From Gymnorhina tibicen (taxonomy: Eukaryota > Chordata > Aves > Passeriformes > Artamidae), in assembly GCA_013399875.1 (NCBI GenBank), contig VXAZ01001047.1:186001-250000 (forward strand): DNA of 64,000 nucleotides, written 5' to 3'. Each line of letters opens with the position of its first letter. Positions within the stretch are counted from its first letter, which is position 1. Below are positions 1 through 11,100 of the stretch, one piece after another. The position numbers were made by a program, and so were the translations under genes. The notes below the pieces were generated by a model. It was not told the origin of the DNA, ran no database searches, and saw nothing but the letters and a program-made list of their open reading frames with translations.

Positions 1-3000
1 CCACATAAAGTGAGCATTGGTACCTAAGACCTCACTACAAGTAACAGAATGCACAGAAATACTGAACAGTAAAATCACAGCAACCCCACAGCATTTGCAG
101 GGAGCACACCTGCTTGCAGACACCTGAAGCTCTGCCTCCACTGATACTTTTGCCCAGAGTTCAGTGTCTTGAATGTCTTCTTTGCAGACTGCCCTCAAAC
201 ATGTTAATAAGCAGTTCATCCAAGGCTGGTATTCAGCAGCTGAGATAGGGGCATCTAATGCCACTTGTGTGTCACTGGATATCTGAGACACTTGTGTAAA
301 TCTGGTAGATAAAGCTCAGGAGTCCCTACCCTCATGACCAGGCAGCCAGAGGCAGGACAAGACCTCTGAGGGCATATAAAACGTCATTCAGCCCTACTTC
401 TATGCACCTGCACTGCTCTCTAATACACCTCATGGGCTATTATTTTCGTTTAGCCTCAGCTCCTGTCCATAAAGCTTCAATGAGGAACTCCTACTTTTAA
501 CCCACTTGAGCAAAAAAGATATCCAGATCTGCTTTAAAGGTGTTTATGAAGACTGAGATGACACAGAGAGATTCTGCATATAATTAGAATTAATAGGAAA
601 GAAAACCTTCAATCTTTTCAATGTGCCCTTAAATCTTGACCTAAAAGAACTTTTTCTCAATTGAATTGCCTATCTCCAAAGAGATACTCCACTTAAATAT
701 ATATATATATATATATATATATACTGGATGAAATCCTGGACACAGGCTGTGATTTAACTTCTCAATTTGTATGTGCTGCCTGAATAGCTTTAAGATGTTA
801 CAGCAGTCAGTGCCAATTTATTCCAAAGGATTATAATCATACACTATAAATCACAGAGATGCCACACTAAAGCCATGTTGCTGTGGGATTCAGAATATTT
901 TGGGCTGGGGATTTACTGGTTTAGTACTCCTTTTGTTCATTCTAAAACTGCTGTCATATTTTGAGTCTTACGGAGTATGGCTTTGTAAAGTTACGCTCCG
1001 TCATAAATTAAACTGCTTAGCAAAAGTGCTTAGTAATGATTTTACATTTTGGCTTAAACACAAACCTTTTTACTTTGTTGTATTACAGCTTTGTGGAGAT
1101 ATCAAATGATTTAATAGCCTGCTTTTCTAGCTTCCCTTTTAGCTGAGACTTTCAAACAGTCCTTCAACAGTTTTGATTCTTCTCCCACAATTCACAGCAA
1201 AAAAGGTCATTTTCCTCTGTAATGCGAACAAAAAAATGACTTTTGAAATGAGCAAGGATCATTACATAAAAAGTAGTTTCTTCACAGATTTTGTCAGATC
1301 CCACAAAAAAGGAGCTTTAAAAATACAGTGTGGCCCATATATGTATTTAATATAATGCCTAAAATGACAGTAATACTTCTCAGGGGATTTGTGAGAACAA
1401 ATTCATTAATATTTGCACAAGGTTTTCAGATCAGCCTTTCTCATTTGCCTTCTTTTGCTGGTTATCTGAAAATAAGGCTCAGTATGAAAGTGTAGGCTTG
1501 ATCCCTTCGGAATGCAGTGCATGTCGCATAAACAAGTGGTTGTACATGCTCAGTCATTAAGATACATTTTAAAAGGGTTTCAAGACAACTTTAAAAATCC
1601 AGTGCTTAAAGTTTGTGTGGTGGTCTGCAAAAACACTTGATTAAACAAAAGAAAGATGTGGGAAGCACAATTTAATTTCTGATTGTGCATTTGCAGAAAG
1701 CTAAATTCTCTGACAACTTTGCCATACCAAAATGTTCCTACCCGTTTTGGGTGCACAGTTGAAAAACAGCCTACTCCTATGTGTAGGGTTGTTCACAGTG
1801 TAGGTGTTACATTTATAATATGCTGAGAGTAAAATTGATATAAGGCTATCTTAACTCAAACTGTCCTTTTTTTTATTGGATTGCACCTGTGCTTTAACAT
1901 TAACTTAATTTTTAGAATTTAATATGACATTAATACAAATAAATCATATAAGGCTTGTTCTTAATGGATTTGCAGCATGCATACATATCACACACGATAA
2001 TGTATTTCCAATTCACATTAATCATAGGGGGATAATACATTGGACAATAATACACATTTTTGACAGGTTTGTGCAAGTTTAGATTCGCTCAGTCCAGATC
2101 TCCTTTTCCTCAAAATCATTCTCTGCCTGATTTATGTTTCAACACTTCCCCAAACACATCCCTCCAGCCTGTAAGATTGTACAGTGCTGCAATCCAGCTT
2201 ACTATTCCAAGTGACTGCCTGTCTGAATCAAATATTAAACTCCATTTTAGGGCAATTTATGCTCCCAGAAAGATATATAAAAGCTTTCATTCTTTTTTTA
2301 TGTTTACACCCTCCAACTCTTGCCATTTTATGCTGTTTAAATGAGAGAAAGACAAAATGAATCTACTCAAATCATATAAGATCTGTCCACCCACATTCAA
2401 GGCAACAGTCCTTCTCCAAAACAATACAAAACAACAACATAATGAAAAAAAACCAAAGAAACAGACAAAAAAAGCACATAAAAAAACCACCAAAGCTGCT
2501 ACCTTATTTTTACAGGTATCTTCCTCCCAGTCAATTTCCATATAACACACAGGAACTAATTAGAGATGGACCCAAAGCAAAATCCACACTTCTAAAGACT
2601 GGATTTAGATTTTTTTCTTGCCCATCTCTCTCATGTCTCTGCTATCCAGTCCATGGTCATTTGTAGCATTTAGTTACTGCCTCCTTTCTCTCCTTTCTGT
2701 TTCCATCTGCAAAGTGCAGATACCCAGCTTGGTGAGAACTCAAGAAAAGCTTACCCTAGCACCTGAAAGATTTCCTCTCACAGCAATTCACCTGGAAGCA
2801 CTGCTGCTTGTGGATGATAAGGGTCTTGGCTATCATACTGTGTATTTTCCATGCAACAGGAAAACTTTCCAACTGAATGTTTAACTTGGCTCTAGTCTAG
2901 CAGAGACAATGACCATATTGTCGTTAAGGAGATGAGCCTGTCTATTATTTTGAGCCCAAATAGTTGTTTTGCTCTCATCATAGCTCTGCTAAGACTACTA

Positions 3001-5889
3001 AATTTGAATATTGACCTCCTGTCAAAATAATGGGCTCTACTTGGAAATGCAGGAGCTTCAGTATTCTGATTGACTTCCACGTTTTGTGGCCTAGGATTAA
3101 GGTTTCCAATTACTGTATTTAAATAAAGATGAAATACTGGATGTGTGCATATCTTTGAAGAAAAATGACCCAGCTGCCAATCTAAGCACAACTCAGATTC
3201 CACTGATAAGTAATTGTCAAGAAACCTTGACCACACTGACATCAATACATCAGTGTCAAAATTATAATGGTAGCTTTTGGCCTCACTTTATTTATATTTT
3301 AGGGTGATATAGAGACATGAAAGTTCAGCATGTCTTATAGGTTCATAGCAGGCATCAAAGTGCAAAGACTCAGCCTTGCACTTACTATAAATAATACAAT
3401 TTTCTTTTTTTTTCTATTTTTTTTTGTGAATTTAAGAGTATTTGTATATATATTTTTAGCTCAAAAAATTCCTCATACAGTACTGTTGTCACTGAAGGAT
3501 CATCACTGGATTTCAGAGTAGTGACTCAGGCATTTGGTAAACAAAATAGGAGAGATAGCAGTAACGTATCTCATTTGAGGCAATTATATCATTACTCCAG
3601 GAAGGAGGAACACAGCAGAACAAATTGTCAATCAATGTCTTCCATATCAGTGTTTTTTAAAATTAAAAACCTGGCCATAACAACCAAGTATATTTCAGGT
3701 CTACTGAAATGCAGTCATACAGACCGAGACAAAGAAGTTTCCCAGTGCTCTGAAACAATCAATGTTTATACAAATTAGTTTGTGATCCATATTACTCAAC
3801 TGTATCATTTTATTTTATTGAACACATTAATGTGAAATAAAGACCCACATGTTCATTGTGCACAGCCTGAAAGCTCTCCCAGCAAAGGAGAAATAAAAAG
3901 TAATTAGAAGAATAGCTGACTAAAAGGATTTAAAATTTTATTGAGACCTCTGGCTTATATAAAGCCTGCATTAAATGTTATTTATCTGAATGTTTTGGTC
4001 ACCTCATTCCATTTCTTCAGATAGAAACAGAATGAATTTAACAGTTTTGTAAGCATGATTAACCCTATATTATTGTCAGAAAGAAAGGCAAAAGGAGTAT
4101 AATACATAAGGCAGCAAAACAAGCTATCATAAAATACTGCCCCAGGACTATATCATACCAGTCTAAGTGAGTCAACAGCAAACAAGAAAGTATGCCTTGG
4201 ATGTTTGATCTATCCTTTTCTAATTAAGATGGAGGTGACCTCATTCTTGTTTCCACACACTCATGAAATTACTCTAATTTCAGAGTCAAGCAATGATCTC
4301 ACAAGAGCCAAGAAATGATTGCTTAGGCTTGATATATCCAGGTCAGTACACTTTAAAGCTACATGATATGTTACTACATTATTCATTTTTAAAAATATTT
4401 AATGTTCGTTTCATTGATTTGTTATTATGTCAGCAATGTAATGGTGAAATAATATTATCCAATAAAGACGTATCTCTTTCTGGAGGTCTTTGAATAATTT
4501 TTTACATATATTTTTCCTATTCCCTGTTCTTGGTTTGATTTTGACAATGCAACCCTTGAGAGCTTTGGACCAAGTTGTACCAAGTCTTCCCTTGCACCAT
4601 TGGCTGTAGTGGAGCTTTGCCACTTCTTATCAGTAGGTCTGTCAACCCTCCACTTCCCAGTGAAAAACAAAGCCAGTGATGTTTAACACTTTCTAAAATC
4701 CATTCTACAGAGAGGTTTTTCTCATGAGCAGCTGAAAATTCTGCTCCTTTCCAATGAAGATAGGCCTGCACATTTTAAATCAGCACACAGTGAGCATACT
4801 GCTCAGATGAGGGCTAAGTTATAGCAGTATATTTTTAATTCGCCCTGGAAGAAGAGGAGGTTACACCGACCTCTGAACTGGTATCACTGTAATAAACTGC
4901 TGTTCTTCCTTGCATTCTAGTTGAGAAAGCCCATTATAATCATCAATCAAGTCTCCCAAGGAACATGGAAAGCAGATGTACCACTGCATCTACTTCACAA
5001 AGGAATAACTGAGGAAAAATGGTTTTCCCAAAGTCCAAGAGGCCACAACAGAGCTGGCAAGTATCCCCCAGTTTCCAGTCTTTAAATACAGAAATTATCT
5101 TCTATACTGCTCAAGGAAAGGCAGGAAAGCAGTGTGGAAAAGGCCTTCCTTCCTAAAAACAGGGACCTTTCTGTGGATTAAGGGATTAGGAAAGAACACC
5201 AGCCCTTGGAAGCAATGTCCATCTCGGAATTGTATTTGTTTCAGTGAAGAATAGGCCAGGAATATCTAGTCCTCATTATTGATAAGAAGTCTTCATCATG
5301 GATTGCAGATGCTTGTTGACTTTTGCCCTAGTAGTCCCAATTTTCTCATTTCAGTCTGAATCAGCTGCTGTACTGCCAAGAAAACAGAATCACAGCTCTG
5401 TTAGTTACAGTAGGGGAAAAAAAAAAACAAAAAAAAACCAACAAAAAAGCCAACACAGAAAACCTTGCACAATGAAGCATTTTGAAATGCTATTTCTTAT
5501 TGTCCCATTCAACATACTTCAGAGCCAACAGTATCAAAAAGATTTAGAGAGCTGAAGAAACAGGAAGAAGTAGGTGCTGCTTTTAAATGCTTTTTCAAAC
5601 ACAGTGTTGTAATTGGAATCAACAGTATAGTCCAGCAATTCTGTCTCACTGATAAAAAACACGTGTGGTAATATCCTTCTCCAGAAGGACCAGATGTCCA
5701 AGGCAGTCAAGGATTAGCAAGACATTGCCCCAGTCTGGCTCTGTATCTTAATTTGCCTAGCCTATTGTGCCGCAGCCATTCTCCAGCACAGCTCTAGCGC
5801 CTGGAGAACTGCAGCAACTGTTAATAAAAACTCCTAACAGCTGATGTGGACTGTGGAAGAAGTTTCTTTCTACATTTCCATCCCTCATT
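1..5889. other. Intergenic DNA, no gene seen
   Basis: AT-rich single-copy-looking sequence. It holds one AT microsatellite (separate entry) and short A/C-rich simple stretches near 2440-2490 and 5413-5445. Open frames here are under 120 codons, of biased low-complexity composition, and resemble no family I recognise. No CR1 tail, LTR end or RNA gene is visible. Confidence 0.6.
697..722. repeat. (AT)13 microsatellite
   Basis: An uninterrupted run of about 13 AT dinucleotides. It is likely length-polymorphic. No gene is nearby. Confidence 0.95.
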
Positions 5890-6310
5890 TTTCTCTATCG
5901 CTGGGATTATACAACAGCTTTTTCAGGGGCCCTTGGCGGTAACAATTTATTTTCCATACAAGAGCCACAACAAAATTAATGCAGTTCACACTGACGGATT
6001 GTGGGACGTGGTTAATTGATGGAGAGGACTGGGATTTCAGTGAGCTGTCCTTTTACAGGTCTGGCCAGAGAGGTTTAAAACACTCTGATTGCTGACACCT
6101 TTCCCGTGCTGACAATTATCATCCACTCAGCCAAACAGAGCAAATAAGCCACTAATGTACCACAGTTATCCCACAGAGCTTTGTCAGCGTGTTTTTTAAT
6201 AGCGGGATTCAAGTAAGAGCTTCAGATAACATTTGCTGCTCATTCCAATATCCCACCACTCTCCCTTTTCCACTTGGAGCCTTATTTATGCATGTTAGTT
6301 GTGGCATAAC
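5890..6310. promoter_or_regulatory. Candidate conserved non-coding element
   Basis: The interval has mixed composition without repeat signatures and carries several homeodomain-type cores. These include TTAATTGATGG at 6012-6022, ATTAATG near 5975-5985 and CAATTATC near 6113. This is pattern recognition only: no alignment was possible, and AT-rich DNA yields such cores by chance. Enhancer function is an inference. Confidence 0.2.
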
Positions 6311-7304
6311 CCATGGATGGGACTCTTTCAGCTTGAAAATGAGATACTGTCATACACGTCAGAGAAGATCAAATGAAGCTTTCCAATATACTGCCCCAGA
6401 GGTATTAACTTCTTAGAGTGGCTCTCCTTTTCCCAAAGGATTGAAATAATCTGCCCAGAAAGCATGAGCCTGGCAGTCAGCTCCAACTGTTTTAGTAGAA
6501 GACTGGGGGAGCTCCTGGTATTATTTAATAACTGTAGCTTCTGGCAAGGGTTTAATATGCACATTTAAGCACTGTATTTAGCTCCCTTTGTCTGCATGCT
6601 AGATTGGATCTGTGGGGCGCTGAAGTACAGCACAAAATGTGGTTATGTTCCCTCTGAGAATTTCTCACTCCCTCTGGGTCCAGCCTTAACTACGAATCAT
6701 TATTTTTTCACCTGAGGCAGGTTCTCCTTTGCAAAGCTAACAATTTTATGGTTGTAAATAAAGAAACAGAAATAATCAGTGGCCCAAGAAATACAACAGC
6801 AATAGGCCCTTTAACTATCAAAATGTCATCTGAAGCCTGCTGTTTTCTCCACTTGTGGCTCCACAGGTCTATAATTTATTTTAGAAATTTGGTTACAATA
6901 GATGATAGTGGAGGTTTCTCGAACTAAGCCAAGTGAAACATTTTCAAATAGCAATTCTAGATATTATTCCAAAGACCACATATGAAAAAGAGAACAGTAA
7001 GATGAAAAACAAAAATCCAGTAACAAAGGGCTTGCCTCTATGAAGCAATTTGTCTTAATGACTTTAGGTGTGATATAAGTTATGGCTTGGAGTTCAGCAG
7101 AATCTAATGTCATGAAGGAATTCTGTAACACATCTATTCCTGTGGTATGATTGCCCATTTTTTTCACTGTGAGTCGTGCAACAAAAGGAAACACTATTAC
7201 CTTAAAATGCCCCAAGAGAATTTTGTATCACACCTCCAACCTGATTTAGAAATGCAGAGCAATATGTTTTCTGCATGAAACAGTATATCGAAAGTCTAAC
7301 AGCA
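6311..7304. other. Intergenic DNA, no gene seen
   Basis: Unremarkable AT-rich sequence. Short open frames on both strands show no recognisable domain. Confidence 0.55.
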
Positions 7305-7328
7305 GGGGCAGGGAAATCAACGGGCCAG
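7305..7328 (+). repeat. 24-bp exact direct repeat, copy 1 (outside the LTR)
   Basis: These 24 bases are identical and in the same orientation to 7934-7957, which lies inside the solo LTR 629 bp downstream. The sequence reads GGGGCAGGGAAATCAACGGG followed by CCAG. Flanking bases do not match, so the shared piece has sharp limits. An exact 24-mer is not expected by chance in this span. It could be a scrap of another LTR copy or a short templated insertion. Confidence 0.9.
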
Positions 7329-7613
7329 ACTGGAGTTGTCAGGAAATATTCCATTCCTGCACAAATGGGTAAAAGATGACTACAGTCACCTCTCCCTTCT
7401 ATGCCCGCCTCTCTTACATGTGCACACAAACACAGGAAAAGTGCTGTTGAGATCTGCTGTAGACAGCTGCAATAAATCAGTAAAACCCGCTAGGCCTTCC
7501 AGCACTAGACAGGCTGATAAACAACTGCTGCTTCAGGAGTGTCATGGAGAGTGTTCCGTGTACTAGGAACAACAACGCAGAGCGTAGTTTAATATTGGCC
7601 CATTGGTTTGCTG
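7329..7613. other. Intergenic DNA between repeat copy 1 and the LTR
   Basis: No gene or clear repeat is seen. Composition is intermediate between the AT-rich surroundings and the GC-rich LTR. Confidence 0.5.
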
Positions 7614-7619
7614 TGTCAC
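7614..7619 (+). repeat. Probable 6-bp target-site duplication, left copy
   Basis: TGTCAC lies immediately left of the LTR and matches the right flank TGTCAG (8102-8107) at 5 of 6 positions. A 6-bp duplication is typical of class II (ERVK/beta- and alpharetrovirus-type) integrations. Confidence 0.5.
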
Positions 7620-7793
7620 TGTCGGTATCTGGGGGGTGTTCTGGTGGAGTGCTACGACCTCCCGAACCGACTCCAGCAGAAAGTCGCTCGGCAGCCGCTG
7701 CATTCACGCAGACGCACACACACCGCACAGCTTCTCGGCGAGCCGACAGTAAAGAGGCAGGAAGAGCCTTTGTGTGGAATTCCACAGCAGAGG

Positions 7794-7799
7794 TTTATT
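7794..7799 (-). terminator. LTR polyadenylation signal AATAAA
   Basis: TTTATT on the + strand is AATAAA on the - strand. It lies about 60 bp downstream of the LTR TATA box, within the expected R region. Confidence 0.65.
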
Positions 7800-7858
7800 C
7801 CAGCTCCACACGTGACGGAAACCAGGGACAAAAGACACTGAACAATGGAGAGTTCCAG

Positions 7859-7877
7859 CTTATATATGGGGGCGGGG
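7859..7877 (-). promoter_or_regulatory. LTR core promoter: GC box plus TATA box
   Basis: On the - strand CCCCGCCCCC (7868-7877) directly precedes TATATAAG (7859-7866). The pair has the order and spacing of an LTR U3 core promoter. Whether it is still active cannot be told from sequence. Confidence 0.65.
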
Positions 7878-7933
7878 AAAGCATCAGGGACAGGGGCGGT
7901 TCACAGACAGGACCTTGACATATACGGGAAAAA

Positions 7934-7957
7934 GGGGCAGGGAAATCAACGGGCCAG
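7934..7957 (+). repeat. 24-bp exact direct repeat, copy 2 (inside the LTR)
   Basis: Identical to 7305-7328. It lies in the U3 part of the LTR, upstream of the TATA box in LTR orientation. Confidence 0.9.
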
Positions 7958-8101
7958 TCAGGGAAACAGAACTGGGGATCCTTGGCATGGTAGAACAAAA
8001 CATCCTGGGAGGTCTCACCCTAACCTGGGGAGATCTCTCGGGGTCTGTCCCTTTAGGGGGACTCTCTAATTCCCTGATTGGGATATTTACTGGCTCCCAC
8101 A

Positions 8102-8107
8102 TGTCAG
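8102..8107 (+). repeat. Probable 6-bp target-site duplication, right copy
   Basis: TGTCAG, the partner of TGTCAC at 7614-7619, with one mismatch. Confidence 0.5.
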
Positions 8108-11100
8108 AGATGTTGAGTAAGTCAAAATACTCAAATTAACATGTTGCTCACATGCTAAATAAGGTAGATTCATAGAATTGCTTTTGACCTGTAGCAGAGC
8201 TATGTTCATAATCACCTCACTGTGCGGAAGACATCAGTAGAAGGTCTGGGTTAAGAAGGCTTCTGACAGCACAAGGGAAAACAGCAGCAAAAGCAGTCCC
8301 AGGTCCAGCACGTGTTCAAGAAATGAGTTTACCCTGGGGGGCCAAAGGACTCACCTCTTCAGTGCGTTCCTTAGCATCCCCCTGCACAGGAGGCCACAGC
8401 AAGCTGACAGAGGGCCCTCGAGCATCTTCACTCTCTGGAGGCAGACAGAGAACACCAAACACTTGTTCTAAGACATCCAAACAAGAAAGAAAGAAAGAAA
8501 GAAAAAAAAAACAAATAAACAAAACCAATGTAAAGCATCTAAAAAATGAAAAGAGCAAAGTTTCAACTTAGCTCCACTCTCATTTTTCTCCTCTTGTATA
8601 CTAATGTTAAAGAAAAATGCTAGAAGAAAGAAATTAGCTGGCCCACATAAATCACATACTACAACAGATGCACCACTAAACACAGGGAAATAATTTTTGT
8701 TATCCAGAAGTTTGGAAAAGTATATATGTATTGATTTAAAGTGAAGAAAAATGCTGGTTTTTATGTCACTTGTTTCTTTAACAGTCTTCACACCTGGAAA
8801 TTACACAAAAATGCATACCAACAAAAAATTATGTCCCTACTAGCCACTTACTGGCATCCTTATGGGTATTGTCAAGATTCATCTCATTACCCTCAGATTT
8901 TAAAACCAGCCTTAACTAAAAAGCTTCCAGACATTATTTTTAGAGAAATTTGATCTTATTCATCTACAGTTAGTTGCAAATGTAAAAGAGAACATTCACT
9001 CTTTTCTTCATGAGCTGAAGGCATCTGGATTATTTTATCCTCCTGTCATTGTCTGGCTGTGATATTGTTGAATACATGAGTGTGGGAAGTGCCAGAAATT
9101 AATTCAATTCTAGAACTTGATTTATATTAACAAACTGGAGGAAGGGGAAAAAAAAAAAGGAACATAAATCATTATTACCATTCCCCATTCCTTATTTTAA
9201 TAAATGGAATGTCAGGCTTCTTTTACCTAATTTGTTAGAGAGGTTTTAAGTCTTTCTGATTAGAATAATTCCACCGTAGTTTTGCCTTTCTGTTGTAGCC
9301 TGACTCCGGCTGAAAAAAAAAAGTGTTTTGGAAGGGTTAACTTGTGGAACAACTATAAGAGGCAGCAGTAAAAGCTGCAACTCTGTTCAAAAGGAGACTA
9401 GCACTTAGAAGGGGGTGAAAAATAAATAAACAAACCACTATAGAGTAGAAACACAAGCTTATAGAGGTCTTAAAGGAACACTGACCTCCTTCCATTGTAG
9501 AATGCAAGTATGCTATTCTAATTAAATTACACCCTTACCTTAATATTTCTAACTCTGCTTGGCTTATTTCATCCCAAATATGGACTTTATTGATTGGATA
9601 GCATCAGTCATAATTCTCTCTGCTTCTCTTTGAGGTTTATACCTTCTGTGCACTGATCCTCCAGCTTGATGAAAGTGTTTTTTCCATCAAAATAATCATG
9701 TTTATTCCTCAGCTAATCTGAAGCCAACTTTTAAATGTTTAACCCACAAGACTAATCCACAGGCATATTAGCTCTGTTGTTTGAACCATAAAATAAAAAC
9801 CAAGACAAACTGATTTTTTTGTCTTTTATTTTTCTGACACAGAGAAGTAACCAGATCTAACATATTCTGTTTGCAGTTTTCACCCAAGTGTTCCTTAGGC
9901 AGTTTTCTTGGCAATGAAGATTTAAGAAAGTAAAGCACAGATCTGCTGAAGGTCAGGTTTATTGTTAACCTTGTTCAATCTTGTCACAATTGCAGTGACT
10001 TTGCAGAGCTCATGAAGCGGGAGGTACCTAGAGTTGCTGTTGAGGCAATCCCAAAATACAGATTTTCAGAATTTTATGTCAGAGACAGACAATTCCTGTG
10101 GGGGGGAAAAAAAAGCAGCAAGAATGTAACAGCTTCCAGAGTTTGTGAAAATGTATGACAATTTGTGGATTGGTCTCCAGTTTTCCTCCTTTCCCATGGA
10201 AAAGAATATACAGTTGGGAATGGACTTTGAACAAACAGCAACATTTGAATGTAGGCATCCATGTGTCATGGTAAATCAGGAAAGTTTAACTATTTTGCGC
10301 CATAGTCAGTACTTTGTTTTGATTTAATAAAGAAATCATCAAATAGATATGATTATATAGTTTGTATACCAGAGACACCAGCTCAGGCAATCAAAGAAAC
10401 CAGCCTGCCGTATGCAGAGTCAGTCCCTGCCCCCACTGGTCCCTCATTTTCCCTGTCCATGACAGGAATTGCCAGCTTCTTTCCCTAACAGGGATCCACA
10501 TCATTTCAGTGAAAGTCAATATAGAGACCGGCTTTAATCTCTCAGAAATCCTACATCGGTGTTTTCCACGTTAAACACAAACTGCTTATTTGACATCTTC
10601 CACTCAGCTCTTCCCGCAGACTCTAATAGAATCCTACCAGGCTCCTGTCATTGCTCCCTGCCCACAATGCCTATTGTTACGTACCCAATAAGCTGCCTTA
10701 GTTCCCTTAAAATGCCATCTGACCCACAAAGGAGCAAAGGTAAGATTTTCTCTTTCTCAGAAATACTTTTATTGACCTGCAATACAGGATTTGGGAAGAG
10801 AATAAACAAAGGGTGCAAGCTGAGGGCTAGATCTCAGATTCTCCTAGGTATTTGGGCATGAGAATTTCATTTCTAGTAACATGAAACCATCTGAGATGCT
10901 CACTCATTTCATGATAGCCTCATTCCTGATTTATTGAACACAAGGTGGGTTTAGTTAATTTTGTAAGTCGCACCAGTGGCATCAAATTGTCACACCCTCA
11001 GGAGCAGCAAAGAGCTAAAAAGGAACATTCCAAGTGACTCAGACAATGATAGGCAAAGGTTGTATGTAACTCACTACAAGTTAAAAACATAAGGAACTTA

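Larger units (their letters stand above)
7620..8101 (-). mobile_element. Solo endogenous retrovirus LTR, probably class II (ERVK-like)
   Basis: A 482-bp GC- and CpG-richer block in AT-rich DNA. On the - strand it starts TGTGGG and ends CCGACA, which is the TG...CA ending with an imperfect 5/6 terminal inverted repeat. Between the ends, in - strand order, lie a GC box, a TATA box (7859-7866) and an AATAAA signal (7794-7799) about 60 bp downstream. That is the U3-R arrangement of an LTR promoter and polyadenylation site. A probable 6-bp target-site duplication flanks it. No gag, pol or env reading frame adjoins, so it is most simply a solo LTR left by recombination. The class assignment is inferred from duplication length. 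The short open frames across it are not proteins. Confidence 0.75.

Noticed and set aside
7544..7918. Open frames over the LTR on both strands
   Set aside because: They fall inside LTR sequence with promoter and poly(A) signals, not in a retroviral gene.
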